From NCBI RefSeq assembly GCF_029867415.1, contig NC_081183.1:196261563-196325562 (forward strand): DNA of 64,000 nt. The letters are read 5' to 3'. Under the pieces are notes generated by a model. That model saw only the letters and a list, made by a program, of their open reading frames with translations. It ran no database searches and had not been told where the DNA came from. A program made the position numbers and the translations under genes. This DNA comes from Vicia villosa. Taxonomy: Eukaryota; Streptophyta; Magnoliopsida; Fabales; Fabaceae. Shown in pieces: positions 31,836-44,321 of the stretch; position 1 is the stretch's first letter; each line of letters starts with the position of its first letter.

Positions 31836-32184
31836 ATGTTTCAAACAAAATAAAAAATTGACAACATATAGCACATGTCAATCCAATTGGCTTTTGTATA
31901 AAAAAAATAGAGTTAACACCAATTGAATTGGCGACTGTGTACAAGAAGTAAGTACAAGCGTCAATTCATCCACTTATTTCTTTTACACATTCGTCAATTC
32001 AATTGGCTCCTCCATCTACTCGTCATACAATGTCGGTAATTCAATTGGTGTCTCCATATAAAGTCAATGGGTGTCTTTGTATGCAGTTGCCAATTCTATT
32101 GACGCTAGCTCTATTTTTTAAATGCAGACGACAATTGAATTGGCATGTGCTCTGCATTGTCAATTTTTTTTGTTTGAAACACGG
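31836..32184. repeat. ~350-bp imperfect inverted repeat (hairpin)
   Basis: The left arm from catgtttcaaacaaaat pairs with the right arm ending attttttttgtttgaaacacg, and pairing continues through the gcacatgtcaat / attggcatgtgc and tagagttaacac / gctagctcta blocks. The palindromic core aattcaattgg recurs at least five times. It is consistent with a foldback MITE. No clear target duplication was seen. Confidence 0.65.
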
Positions 32185-32379
32185 GTAATTTGAGAATTTG
32201 TGGGAAAACTTAATTATTTGAGTTTTTTTAAAAAAAAATTGGTTATTTTGATAAAAAAACATTGCATTGATAAGGTCCATATTATTAACTTTCAACTCAA
32301 GCAACCAATAAGGTATAACTAACTAACTAACTAACATAACTGCAAAAACAATTATGTATTGCAACGAGAATATGACTCA

Positions 32380-35300
32380 ATATGCCCCCCCTCAAGTTGG
32401 AGCATAGCTAATCGTGATTCCCAGCTTGAATAAGATAAGAGAAAACAAATGAGGATCAAAGGGCTTAGTCAAGATATCTGCAAGTTGGGTAGAACTAGGG
32501 ATATATAGCAATTGGAAGAGTTTTGCATTGAGTTTTTCTCGCACGACATGACAATCAATTTTAATATATTTTGTCCTTTCATGAGAGGTGGCATTTACTG
32601 CAATGTGACATGTCGATTGACTATCACAATAAAGTAGGGAATGAGTGATAAATTCTACATTTAACTCGAGTAATAAATATGTTAACCATTATAGTTCACA
32701 TACTGTAGATGCAAGAGTCTGGTACTCAACTTCAAATGAGGTTCTAGAAATTTTTAGCTGCTTTTTAGATTTCCACAAGATGAGAGAATCTCCTAAAAAT
32801 ATGTTGAACCATGTGATTGAGCATCTCGTGTCAATACATCATGCCCTATCAGAGTCACTGAAAGCTTTGAGTTGAAGTGTTGAGGTGGAAGGAAAAAACA
32901 AGCCTTAAGAAAAGATTGCTTGATGTATTTGAGAATCCTATAGATGAACTATTATAGGAGATAACATGAATTGAATGAGTTGTTGGATTGATAAGCTCAT
33001 ACCAGGTTTGGTGGTAGACATGTAGCTAGATTAAACGACCAATGAATCTTCTATAAGAAATAACATCAATGGGAGGAGAATCATAATAGTGTACTTGTAT
33101 GATTTTGTCATTGTCGTAGGAGAATGTTTTGCAGCAAGAAGGCACGCGCCATGGAGTAACTCGAGAACATACTTTATTTGACAAATGGATATGCCAAGTG
33201 GTGAAGGAATTACCTTAAGACCTAGAAAAACTGAAGGTTGTCAAGATCCTTGATTTTGAAATTAGTGTCAAGGATGGTTTTGAGGTTTTGAATTTCATAA
33301 TTTTCATTTCCAGAAATAATTAAATCATCAACATAAATGATAAGAATGATGAACTTGTGACCATTTAGTTTAGTGAAAAGAGAATGGTCTGAATTTGATT
33401 GCCTGTAATGCAAGGAAAGAAGCAATGAAGACAATTTCAAGAAACATTGTCTGTTGGACTGTTTTAATCCATAAAGTGACTTTTGAAGCTTGCAGACATG
33501 ATTGGAATTAGATATAATCAGACTCGAAGGTGGTGTCATGTAAACTTCTTGATCAATGTCTCCATGGAGAAACATATTATTCACATCAAGTTGTATCAGG
33601 TGCCAATTTTGAGAAGCAGCAATGGCTAAAAAGAAGTCTGAAAATTGTCATATTTGTTAAAGGTGAAAAGGTATTAATGTAATCAAATCCTTCAATTTGT
33701 GTGTGTACCCTTTTGCCACCCGTACGACTCTGTATCTTTCTATGGAAACATTAACATGTCTTTTGATTTTGTACTTCCATTTACATTCTATAGGTTTCTT
33801 ATTTATAGGTAATTAAGTCATGACCCAAGTGTTGTTATGTTGTGAGGCTTGTAATTTAGTAAGAATGGTCTGATTCCAACATTTATGCTGAGAAGCCTGC
33901 TTAACTGAGCTAAATTTAGTTTGAGAGGTAATGGGAAAAATGTAATGATTATAGATGGGAGAAAGATGAGAATTGTGGATGTAAGGTTGAATATCATACA
34001 TAGTTGTATGTGTGGGAATGCATTGGGATGAAGTGAGATTGTTACAAGCAAGAAAAATCATCAAAACCTTTTGGGTTGTGAATAATTTTGTTGGAAATTT
34101 TGGAAATGATGGGTAGTGATTGAGCAAGAGGTAAAGGTTGAATGTTATTGGGTGGAATGTTTGTGGGAAGATATAGGATAATAGGTTGATAAGATGAAGA
34201 TTGAGAGGTAGATTGAATCGGTTTATTTGTAGGTGAATATGGTTTAAAGAATCAATGGTGGATGGGGGAGTGGAGGGGAAGGAATCTTCATAAAAGGAAA
34301 CATTTATGGTGAAGAAGATTTCTCTTGTGGATAGGTTAATGACAATGTAGCCTTTTATTCCTTGTTTGTAACCAAGAAAAATGCACTTAGTGGCATGAGG
34401 ATAAATTTTTTGGCGCCCTTGAACAAGAGTGAAGGCAAACACAAGGCATCCAAAGACCTTGAGGTTGCGAAACTTAGGAGGGAAATCGTGAAGAAGTTCA
34501 TAAGGATATTCAAAATTGCATGATAGGAGAAGGCACCCTATTAATGAGAAACATTACATGACTGATTCAAAATTCTAAAACATCTTTGGTAGGTTTGACT
34601 AAAACATGATGGCTCTGGCAACATAGAAGATATGCACGTGCTTTATTTCTACTATGGAATTTTGTTAAGGTGTCTCTATGCAAGTCCTGTGATATATGGT
34701 TCCTTTGTTCTTGAAATAATCGTTCATTAAAAACTCTTTGCCATTGGTTAATCTGATTTGTTTAACAGTCTTGATAAATTGAGTATGAGCCAAGGTAATG
34801 ACTTGCATAATCAAGGTCCTAGCATCCTATTTACTTTTCACTAGAAAGGCCCAAGCATGTCTTGTGAAGTCATTTGCAACAGTTAAGAAATAAGAGCGGT
34901 CGTGGACAAATGAAGGTGTTAATGGTCCCCATATATCCATATGAATCAGTTCAAAAGTTGAGATAATTTTAATTGTGCTTAAAGGAAAACACATCTTAGT
35001 TTGTTTAGCATAGTGACAATAATCACAAACATAGTCAGAATGATCATGAACTAGAGGAATTGATGAATAGTTTTGATTACGTTGTGTGAAGGATGAACAA
35101 GTCTATGATGCCAAAAATTAAATTTGATAGTAAGACATACTTTGATTAATAGAGATATTGATTTCCTTTTGTCTTACTAGTAGCGAGACGATTGGTCATA
35201 TCTTCAAATTGTACCAAACCTAAGGAAATATGGTTTTATTCCAATATGGATATTAATTCAACTATGTTAACTCATAAGGCTTGAAAACATGTCATTAATT
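32380..35300 (-). pseudogene. Decayed Ty1/copia pol (integrase to RNase H)
   Basis: The minus strand from about 35300 reads integrase pieces (CDYCHYAKQTKMCFPLSTIK; FELIHMDIWGPL; QIRLTNGKEFLMND), a long linker (33813-34442), then RT (MNNMFLHGDIDQEVYMTPP, KLQKSLYGLKQ, IILIIYVDDLIISGN with the catalytic YVDD, FKIKDLDNLQFF). Eroded RNase H follows, ending in HIDIDCHFVREKL-like and ADILTKPF blocks and a polypurine tract at about 32385. Multiple stops and frameshifts. LTRs are not clearly present. Confidence 0.85.
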
Positions 35301-35304
35301 TCCA

Positions 35305-36470
35305 TCACACTTTAAAAGAGATGCACCTGAATGACAATTGAAATGAGGAAGGAAATCTGATCAAAGGTTATCATTCTCATTCTTCAATTGATCAACAAAA
35401 TAACTCATGATTGCTTAACAGAACAACACGATGCAAATTCAAAATCATATAATAAGTATAATGTATTCTTCTTCTTTTTTTTTGAAAAAATTGAAATGCA
35501 AAATCTTAATTTTAATAAGAGAGACAATGAAGACAGAGACAGTAGAAAATAGAAATGGACAAACCTAGTAAAGGATCCATGAAAATCATTAGTGGTGCAA
35601 GTTTATCGGATGAGTCAAATGGGGGTGCAAAATTTTCATTATCGATGAACACGGCACAGTGGTTGTTGTAGCACAAGAGAAGACTCACAAATTCATAGAT
35701 GCTTTGATCGCTGAGGCATCTTCCATGTTTAAGGGCTTGAAACTTGGAAAAAAATCTACAATATTTTTGTATAGAAGCAAAAAACGATCTTTTTTAGCCT
35801 TATCAATCATGTGAAAACGAACGTATGATCTAGAGAATTTTGTATCACTTTCTAAAAATGATTAACATAATTAGAATTTCTATTCAAAAAATGTTGACAC
35901 AACAATCACGGGGATCGAACGAGGAACATTTTCACTTTGGAGCATTCCTTTTAAGCAACACACATTTATGAGAGAGTCACCACATATTCACCAAAAACCT
36001 TAAGGTGATAGGTGTGTATGTTCTCCCATTTATAAATGTTGAAGGCTCCACATTCCTAATCAATGTGAAATTTTTCCACACTACTCACACTTGTAATTTT
36101 TTCAACCAAAAAAAAATCTTTGTTTAACAAGGTGAGTCAGGTTAAGAAAGATCATTCATTGATTAGTCTAATATGTTTAGATATTTTCAATAAACCTTAA
36201 GGTTGAAACTCCAAAATCAATTAAAAACATTGTAATATTTAATTTTTTAAATACAATGCCTTAATTAAAAATATTTTTCTATCAAATAATATGCAACCTT
36301 TAGCATACTAAAGTAAAATATGCTTGGTATGGAGAATAACTTATATTAGTATATTCTCTTTGCAATTCGTGAAGCTTTTCAAAGAAAAGAAAAATGAAAA
36401 ATAAGCATTAGTAGGCCACAAACATTAGGCTTGTATAGTGGTCCAAGAAAATAAAAGAAAAAAAAAAAGA
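35305..36470. other. No gene seen
   Basis: Non-coding between the copia remnant and tRNA-Leu. Some direct repetition of ttcaatccacac-like words near 36000-36100, nothing diagnostic. Confidence 0.45.
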
Positions 36471-36476
36471 AAAAAA

Positions 36477-36560
36477 TGTCAGAAGTGGGATTTGAACCCA
36501 CGCCCTCTTTCGAAGACCAGAACTTGAGTCTGGCGCCTTAGACCACTCGGCCATCCTGAC
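36477..36560 (-). tRNA. tRNA-Leu (anticodon CAA)
   Basis: An 84-nt cloverleaf on the minus strand. Acceptor GTCAGGA pairs with TTCTGAC (one G-U-type position), discriminator A. D arm ggccgagtggtctaaggcg matches the A box and gggttcaaatccc the B box. The anticodon stem CCAGA/TCTGG encloses CTCAAGT with anticodon CAA. A long variable arm marks the Leu class. No intron, no encoded CCA. A run of T residues directly follows on the minus strand, a Pol III terminator. It is a nuclear type, not the plastid trnL. Confidence 0.95.
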
Positions 36561-36564
36561 TTTG

Positions 36565-37095
36565 GTAACTAATTGAATCATCTTTTTAAATTTGTATGAT
36601 AAAAAGTTATTGTATTTTCTTTGAATTTTTGTCTTCCTCACTTTTTTGAACTTTATTTATGTCATATGAAAATGAATAATTTTGTAAGCATACTTTTGTA
36701 ATCTACTTATGTTACAAAAAATATATAAATTTTTAATTAGAGTTCTATACTTCTCTATGTTTATACCAAATATATGATAATTACATTTTGTAGTGTTGAA
36801 AGATTTAACAAAAAAAATTAGTTGGCAAGGTTAATACTTATAGAATAGTAGAAATAGATAATAGTCCTCCTCATTGATATACTTTTTTATGAAAGTACAT
36901 GATATGGTTTCTATAAACTAAAATTGAAAAAAACTAATCAACCATTATAAATACAATCAAATAGAAAACTCATCAATATATTAAATATAATTAAGTAGAA
37001 TATTAATTAATAAACTAAATAATAAATTGTAATTATTAAAATTTAAGTTTATCCGATAATATTCTCCCATGAACTATGAAATTATTTCAAGATAT
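36565..37095. other. AT-rich, no gene seen
   Basis: Stops in all frames, no recognisable RNA or repeat terminus. Confidence 0.45.
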
Positions 37096-37099
37096 AAAC

Positions 37100-37757
37100 T
37101 CTCATTGGTTGTCTACTCTATGACAGATTCTTTAACCACTAGCTTAAGCAAACATTAAACCGAGCACACGGAAAATCGCTTCATTTCCTTGGAATTCTCA
37201 AAACTACTCTTGCACTATCAATAATGCAAATGGAAATTGTAATGGCACTTCACTTCATACTGACTTTAACGGTACCTTGAGTACATCCAACGAAACTTGG
37301 CAATTTGGTTTCTCTAGATTTATACCAAATTCTTCGAATATATTTCATGCAGGACTTTGAGTCATCTACCAAGGTCTTACTTTAGCAGAGGATAAGGGCA
37401 TTAGTGACTCATCTTCCTACTCTGACTTTTCCTTCATTATTAATATCATTGAGAATCCCTTGAATAAGTACCATAAACATGTGGTGTTTATTCAAAATAT
37501 TAAAGATATTATCTTAAAAAATACTATGTTTAAAGTCATTCACATTCTCAAAAAAGGAAACTAGAAAAAGCAACTAAAGAGTCCGATTTCATAGTAAAGC
37601 TCAAAATCGTTAGTGACATCAATCATATGATTCACCCATCTCCCCTTTAAGGATTGAGTAACATCCTTGCAGCGGATATGAAAGGAACATCCTTTCTAAG
37701 GATTTATTTTTTCTTTTGCTTTTCTTTTTTTGTTTCTTTAGCCTTGTAAAAAAAAAC
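37100..37757 (+). pseudogene. L1 LINE RNase H and 3' end
   Basis: The plus strand reads NNANGNCNGTSLHTDFNGTL and ETWQFGFSRFIPNSSNIFHA, then YQGLTLAEDKGISD...YSD, then DFIVKLKIVSDINHMIHPSP and LSNILAADMKGTSFLRI. These are the RNase H strands and C-terminal tail of plant L1 ORF2. A short poly(A) (aaaaaaaaa, about 37747) closes it. Several stops are present and the catalytic acidic residues are only partly kept. Confidence 0.7.
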
Positions 37758-37779
37758 TATGAAAAATGCATTGACCAAA

Positions 37780-38520
37780 CTTGAATATTAAAGAATTGAA
37801 AGTTGGATACATAAGCGATTTTGTCAACAAATATATTGTTTGGGGATAAGATGGCACAAGGTAAGAGACGAATGAGACCACGTTGAATTTTTTGTGCATA
37901 ACATGGCAGCCAATCTCGAAGTGCTTTGTTCACTATTGAAATGTAGAATTGTGAGCAATATATATGGTCGATTTATCGTCACAATATATCAAAATTGGTT
38001 GATAAAAATTGATATGTAGACCTTTTAACAAGTAAGATAACCATTGTAATTACAAATAAGACTTGACGAGGTTTTGTACTTAGATTCAGAGCTGAATATT
38101 GAAATAGTTGTTACGTCTTAAACTTCCATGAGATGAGAGAAAAGTCAAGAAACACACAAAAACCCAAGATAAATATTCAAGTAGTAGGACAGTTAGTCAA
38201 ATCCAAATCAACAAAACTTTGAAGTTTAATAGGAAATGAAGAGAAATAAAATAAACCTTTGACGAGAGAGTTCTTGAGATATTTCTGAATTTTCGAGAGA
38301 ATTCACCATGATATGGACGAGAATCATAATTATTAACCTTTAGAAAGGTATGATAAGGTGTGGAAGTAGGCTTAACATCCATGTAACCAATATCTTCAAG
38401 ATGCTCAAATGTATGTTGATGTTGATTCACTGAAATTCCATTGTTGGACTGAGTTATTTTCAATCCTAGAAAGATATTAGCTTCTCAAGGTCTTTGATGC
38501 GGATTTTTTCTATCTAAAAA
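37780..38520 (-). pseudogene. Decayed copia RT/RNase H
   Basis: The minus strand reads MKITQSNNGISVNQHQHTF, then HLEDIGYMDVKPTSTPYH, and further down IYCSQFYIS and a KHFEIGCHV-like remnant. These are the RT-RNase H connection and the end of RNase H in plant copia elements. A few hundred bases, many breaks. Confidence 0.7.
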
Positions 38521-38524
38521 TTAC

Positions 38525-39277
38525 TTAACTTGCTAAATTTTAGTATAATCAATTATTGATAATAATATGTCATCCACATCCACCACCACAAATAATGAAG
38601 TAAAACTAGTGTCGCTTATAAAGGGTTCTTTGAATTAAAGAAAAAAATAAATAGAGAAGTAAATAGATCATATTATTAGATAATATTTATATGAGAAATC
38701 TTATATACAATTTGTATATTCTAGGTGTAATTTTTAATTTTTTTCAATGCAAATATATCAACGGTACTTAAATATCATTTAAAGAATAAAAATATTTATT
38801 ATAATATTTTTATTAAAAATTTAAAAAATTGGATTTAAGTTTTCTCCATATTTATATTCTTGAAAATTAATAATGTATTGTATTATTTACTACATTATTT
38901 TATGTTTTATGAAGGAAAAAGAGACTATTTTATTAATTCCCATCTAAGTGTCTAATTTATTGTTTTTTTAATCTTAATCACTAATTTTAGTTAACAATGG
39001 TATATAGTTTCTCAACTTTTTCACTGCACTCTACTTCCAGGCCAACTCTTGCTTCATATTATTGATTTTTACTATACGATGGAAAATTTTTAGATAGACA
39101 TAAATATAATACGTAGATTTATAAATATTTAAATACCATTTTTTATTAATTAAAAATATAACAATGATTTCTCTCTCTTTTATTATCACAATCACACTAT
39201 AATTTCAATTTTTAAAAAAATTTAAAATTTTCTCTTTTTAAATTAATTATATATATGTTCATTTGCATGCAAGTATT
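38525..39277. other. AT-rich, no gene seen
   Basis: Long A/T runs and stops; no coding similarity. Confidence 0.45.
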
Positions 39278-39282
39278 TATTC

Positions 39283-39668
39283 TATATTAAAAAGATCCTA
39301 AAGTCCCACATTGGTTGAAGATAGAGCACTGAAATAATATATATAGAGGGACACTCCTCACCTTACCAACCAGTTTTGTAAGGATGAGTTTGGTCAAACT
39401 CTAAGATGGTATCAGAACATATTGATCGTACCATAGTCCGCCCACCATTAATATCCATGCACCAAGCCCAAAAAAAATAGTGATGGGCATGAGGGGGTGT
39501 ATTAGGAAGATCCTAAAGTTGTAATAGTGATGGGCATGAGGGGGTGTATTAGGAAGATCCTAAAGTTGTACATTGGTTGAAGATAGAGTATTGAAATAAT
39601 ATATATAGAGGGACACTCTTCACCTTACCAACCGGTTTTGTAAGGATGAGTTTGGTCAAACTCTAAGA
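39283..39668 (+). mobile_element. TRIM-type miniature LTR element
   Basis: Two 124-bp LTR-like repeats (39283-39406 and 39545-39668) of equal length differ at about 10 positions. A tggtatcagaaca primer-binding site (39407-39419) follows the first. A purine-rich tract (gggcatgaggggg) precedes the second. There is no coding capacity in the ~138-bp interior. A 47-bp unit spanning the tract and the LTR start is duplicated (from 39481 and 39528). The 5' end reads TA instead of TG, and I see no matching target duplication. Confidence 0.8.
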
Positions 39669-40039
39669 TACTAGTAAATTTAGTGCGTTAGGAAGCAAAT
39701 CACCCACCGCCACCTAAAATTTAAGAGCTTCTCACTGTTACTTTTCTGAAACTACTATCGGTGCTGTGATTTTTAAAGATTTCCAAACATAGGTTTAGAG
39801 AGGAATACTCTGACAAAATTGAGACAATAGTTCCAAAGTGTTTTAAATGTTCATGTGGCGGAACATCACAATTCCAGGTAATAGAGGCGTCATAAATTAA
39901 GAGGACAGAATTGCTGCTACACTATTTTTGACAAAAATTAAGAAATGATGGAAAATAGAAGCTGTATTTCTTGAACATTATGTTAAAACTAATGATTGTG
40001 CTAAGGCAAAATTCCAACAGATGGGTCCCTTTTTAACTT

Positions 40040-41103
40040 AGGAAATTAACTAAAACTCATTTGAATCCTTTCCAAGTTTTAGACCCTCCTTGGACACATT
40101 TTGGAACTTCTTATCTTCATAGTCCATCAGATATTGCATCAAGTATTCATCAACTGGATCTGTGAAGAAAGTAACTTGTAGCAAATTGAAAATAAAATAC
40201 ACTTGTAAGAAATCAAATGAATACAATTTCTAGAAGAAGAAAAAAAGACTCTGCATAGAAATTCAAACAATTCTAGCTGCACCTCATAATTCTTCTTCTT
40301 AAGCCGCTCAAGGAATCGAAATTTTTCAAGTTGTTCTTTGCTGGTTCCAGATATAGTGATAGATTGACCAATTGTATATTGAAAATAAATAATGTAAGAA
40401 TATATATTAAAACATATTTCTCTTTTTCTTTTCTGCCCTCTTTTAAACTTTAAGAAACATAGTAAGACATATGCTGGTTTCATTAATCAATCAACCCATA
40501 AAATTTAATTTAACTCATAGGAACTAAGCTTTTTAGGAATGCAGTGATACATGAAACACTACCCATACTCTACTTAATATTGTATATTTTCATATTGAAT
40601 AAATATCTTAGGGCTTAGGCAATCACTTCAGAAACACGTATCTTAAGCACACCCTAAGAGTTAAAGATCCTACAAAACACTACAAGTTTTGATTTACGAT
40701 CATCAAGAACACACCCAAATAATATTTTTAATATTTTTAAGTGAAGGTGGTAGTATCACTGGCTATAGATGCTCGGTACATATTACTGCCATCAAGATTA
40801 AAGTGAATGATCCCTATGTACATAAAGTAAGACTTGTGTAGAGTAAAATAAAACATGTAATTTTAAAATCAAGTAAGTGAGTATAAATTTGGGGTCATAC
40901 TAATCTCTGTTCGACGTCCTAGTGGTTCATTCCATGTATCTTCTGAAATTGCAAATGCGCCATCAGCTTTGGATTCCCAGACATACCTGAAAGTCAAATA
41001 ATTTCCAAAATTAATAGGCTGGAATAAAATTTCAGAAAACACCATGGACATACCAATCAGAGTAGAAACCAACTCCAAATTGCCCAATTAAACTGAGATC
41101 ACC
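40040..41103 (-). pseudogene. Endoplasmin (ER HSP90)-like exon fragments with introns
   Basis: Four minus-strand blocks match plant HSP90-7/GRP94-type endoplasmin in the correct order. They are SLIGQFGVGFYS (41100-41056); YVWESKADGAFAISEDTW plus NEPLGR (40987-40909), preceded by a tttcag acceptor; GTSKEQLEKFRFLERLKKKN (about 40345-40268); and DPVDEYLMQYLMDYEDKKFQ plus NVSKEGLKLGKDS (40161-40045), preceded by cttcacag. Intron-like sequence between blocks is retained, so this came from a DNA-level copy, not a processed transcript. The middle of the protein between the second and third blocks is missing and frames are broken. It is not functional. Confidence 0.85.
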
Positions 41104-41109
41104 ACTTAT

Positions 41110-41655
41110 ATGTTCTTTCTTGTAGGGTGGAAGCTAGTAACTTTATTTTTCTTGGGATTCCGATTGGTGCCAATCCGAGGAAGTATTTGACATGTGTCCC
41201 TCTTTTGAACATAATGAAGAAACGTTTATCAGGTTGGAAAAATCGATTTCTTAATCTCGGTGGTAGGATTACTCTCTTGAAGTCGATTATTTGCTCTCTA
41301 ACTATTTTCACTATGTCTTTCAATAAAATGCCAATGAAGGTGGTTAAAGAGTTTACGAGTATCCAAGGAAATTTTTATGGGGCGGTTTAGAGGCCAGGAG
41401 AAAGATTCATTGGGTGAGTTGAAAAAAGGCGTGTCTTCCTCTTGAATTAGGGGCGTTAGACATTACAAATATTTTGGACTTCAACTTAGCTATCCTTAAT
41501 AAATGGAGGTGGAGAATTTTGCAAGGCCACGATAATCTTTGGTATGATTTGTTGAGAGCTCATTATGGTGACACTTTCATGAAGGTGTTTTGTGGTGATA
41601 TTAATGGTAAAGTTATACTTTCTCAATCTATTTGGTGGAAGGATATTATTAAGAT
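41110..41655 (+). pseudogene. L1 LINE RT C-terminal fragment
   Basis: The plus strand reads FIFLGIPIGANPRKY, KKRLSGWKNRFLNLGGRITL, LKSIICSLTIF, FNKMPMKVVKEF, then FNLAILNKWRWRILQG and WYDLLRAHYGD. These are the conserved blocks after the RT palm in plant L1 elements. The frame breaks once near 41390. It is cut off at its 3' side by the Ogre LTR that starts at 41659. Confidence 0.85.
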
Positions 41656-43206
41656 ACGTGTCATACCCTAATTTTTGACCCCCCCCCCCCTGAGATGGCA
41701 TATCTTCAGGATTTTTCATCAGGTCAAGACAAGTACCCAGAGCAGTCATTTCTCCATCTGGTACCTAATCGAGGATGCTCAAAGACAAGAAAGCTCAGGC
41801 AAAGGATCAATCAATACAAAGATTAGTCTCTAATACAATCATGGGGCTCAAAAACTTCACTTTTCTCATCTATGATTGATTAGACATCCAGTCATATGAG
41901 TACAGGTTTACTCAGGTCACCAGACTAGGGTTTTGAGCCTATCAAGGACTAAAATCAGGGATCACATTTGGGAAACCCTAAAAAACCTCAGAGGGTCATT
42001 CAAAGACATCAATCATCTTCAAATAACTCATATGACAAGATCTACTAGACATCACACTTCAATTCAAAGTCTACAGTCATTATTTTCACATGGTCGACAA
42101 ATTAGGGTTTTGACCTAATTCACCAAGATAGTTGACTTCTGATCAGGGCATGAATCCAAAACTCAAGACATGATTCAAGGATCTCTACTACCTCCATATA
42201 ATCCATTTATATCATCCATTTGGGGAGAAGATCTTATTTCTACACAAAAGCCCAAAAATTCACTTTGTCAGGAAAAAGTCAACTGTGAAGGATCATCATT
42301 GACTTTTAAGGTTTTTGGTCAAAAAATGACTTTCAAAGATCAATATCATCAATATATGGATGTCAAAGTCATTTGGCCAAAGAAATTCAAAGAAATTCAT
42401 CAAGGAGCGAAAAGTCGGGAATCAGGGTTTTTGAAGGCATGGTGAGATCTCAAAATTTCACCTACACAACTCAAAAAACTTCCAACATGAAAGTTGTAGA
42501 TCTTGCCAAATAAAACAACATCTTACAAGGGAACTTTTTTCAAAAGATCAACCATTTATGAAGTTTTGGAAATTTTGAAGTTTAGGTCATAAACACTTAG
42601 AAATTTTTCTAAGTGTTTTAACCTAGTTTTCTTCCAACTTTGGCCTCATTTTTCACAAATTTCCTAAAGGATTCTGAAGAAGACATAAACTAATGATTTA
42701 AAGTAGATGTTTAGGGCTTTCCAAATTGTGTTCAACCTTCTCAAAATTCAATTTGAGCTAAGAGTTATGCTTGTTCAAAGTTGGCCTCATGAAGTGAAAT
42801 TATAGGTCATGCATCATTTTGGAACTTTGAAGTTTTGTGCACATGACCTCAAATACAGATGCTACATGACCCATAATACATCTGCAAACATGCCATGCAT
42901 TCATTTTCACCATGCCATGATAATTGAAGAAGATTCCTAAAACAAGAACATGTGATTATGTAATGATTACATTTGAGAATTTATGGCAAATTGATGAATC
43001 ACCCAAGGAATCTTCTCACCAACCAATTAGAGCTCACTTTGCATCTGAATTGTCCCCTAAGATCAGATAGAATCAATGGATAGGGGAGGTGGCTCGAAAA
43101 TGCAATGATCACATTTGGATATTCTTTGAAATTTCTTCATGGCTAAGAAACCAAACTTACTTCACTAAGCAAGCTCACTCTCCCAATCAGTACTGAGACA
43201 TTTGCC

Positions 43207-43214
43207 TATAAATA
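43207..43214 (+). promoter_or_regulatory. TATA box of Ogre LTR 1
   Basis: tataaata in the context gcctataaatagaggcctca, about 1.55 kb into the LTR. The same context (gcctataaataagag) occurs at 56159 in LTR 2, at nearly the same distance. Transcription from here would leave a 4.5-kb R-U5 leader. Confidence 0.75.
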
Positions 43215-44149
43215 GAGGCCTCATTCTCATTCAAAAAACACACCAAAGCAACCATATTACTTGCTTTCTCTTTCTCTTCTCTTGTTCATTGTTTTTCAAA
43301 GTTCTTTGGCAAGAAGAATCGATTTCTTCAAACCAGAGCTTATCTTTGGGAAGTGAGCATTCTAACATCTCAAGGGAGGTCATTTGAGGTGATCCAAGCA
43401 CCTGGATCACTTCTGTAAGTGGAGGAACACCATTGTTGCTCTCACTTTGGAGCATCTGCAGTTGGAGATCCATGGAGTGATTCAGAAGGTTTCAAGGCAA
43501 GCCAATCATCCAGACACACTCCTCAGGTCATAGTGAAGCTAACCAGATGGCTGCAGCTCATCTGTAACTCGAGAATCAACACCCTCCATGTTCACTTGAA
43601 GCTGAAATCGAGGGAGGTCCATAGAACAATTCAGGAGGTTTGAGGTCATTACAAGCATTCAGTTAGCATCACTGAGCCACAAGGAAGCTTTTGGGATCAT
43701 TCATACAAGCCCAGTTGCTCTCCATCATCCTCACGATCTCCATTTTCAGAGGTAAGTTTCTGAACTCCCTCTCTTTAATTTAAGAACTCTTTGTGAAATA
43801 GCTCGATTCTATCTTGTTCAGCATCATCAGAGGATTGAAAACCCTCTATCATCATCCATTTATCTTTCAGTATAGTCATTTAATTTAATTTTGAAATTTT
43901 AGGGTTCTTCACGATTTCTGGTAAATTAGTTAGATGTAGTTAATGATAGTTCATGTTAGTTACATATTTAGAATCGTGAGTGAATTTAGAGCAAGTTTCA
44001 TGTTTACATCGTTGCAAATGGTTGAGAAACGAGTAAGCTCAGAAATTCAAAAATGGAGAGCTTGAGGTTGAAGACGAAGATGGTGGTGGCGCGCAAATTT
44101 GAATTCTCAGGGGAGAGTTTATTTTATTTTGAATGGTGTGCGTTTTATT

Positions 44150-44250
44150 AACGACTGAACAACTTGCCCCAGTGGCCACCTATACGCCCTTAGTATCATC
44201 ATGCCTCAAGTCTGGGGTTCGAATCCCCCTCGCCCCAGACTTTTTGATTC
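44150..44250 (+). ncRNA. tRNA-like module 1 in Ogre LTR 1
   Basis: A-box-like tgccccagtggcc (about 44163), B box ggttcgaatcccc (about 44216-44228) with a T arm pairing 4 of 5, and a TTTTT run after cagac (about 44241). No matching acceptor stem. Absent from the corresponding part of LTR 2. Confidence 0.4.
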
Positions 44251-44321
44251 TTTTATTTTTTAAGGATTTACAACTTGTTTTGAAACATGACCAAATGAAG
44301 GCAAGTCACTATCACCACACG

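Noticed and set aside
36408..36641. 77-codon minus-strand open frame
   Set aside because: It is the translation of a tRNA-Leu gene and its flanks.
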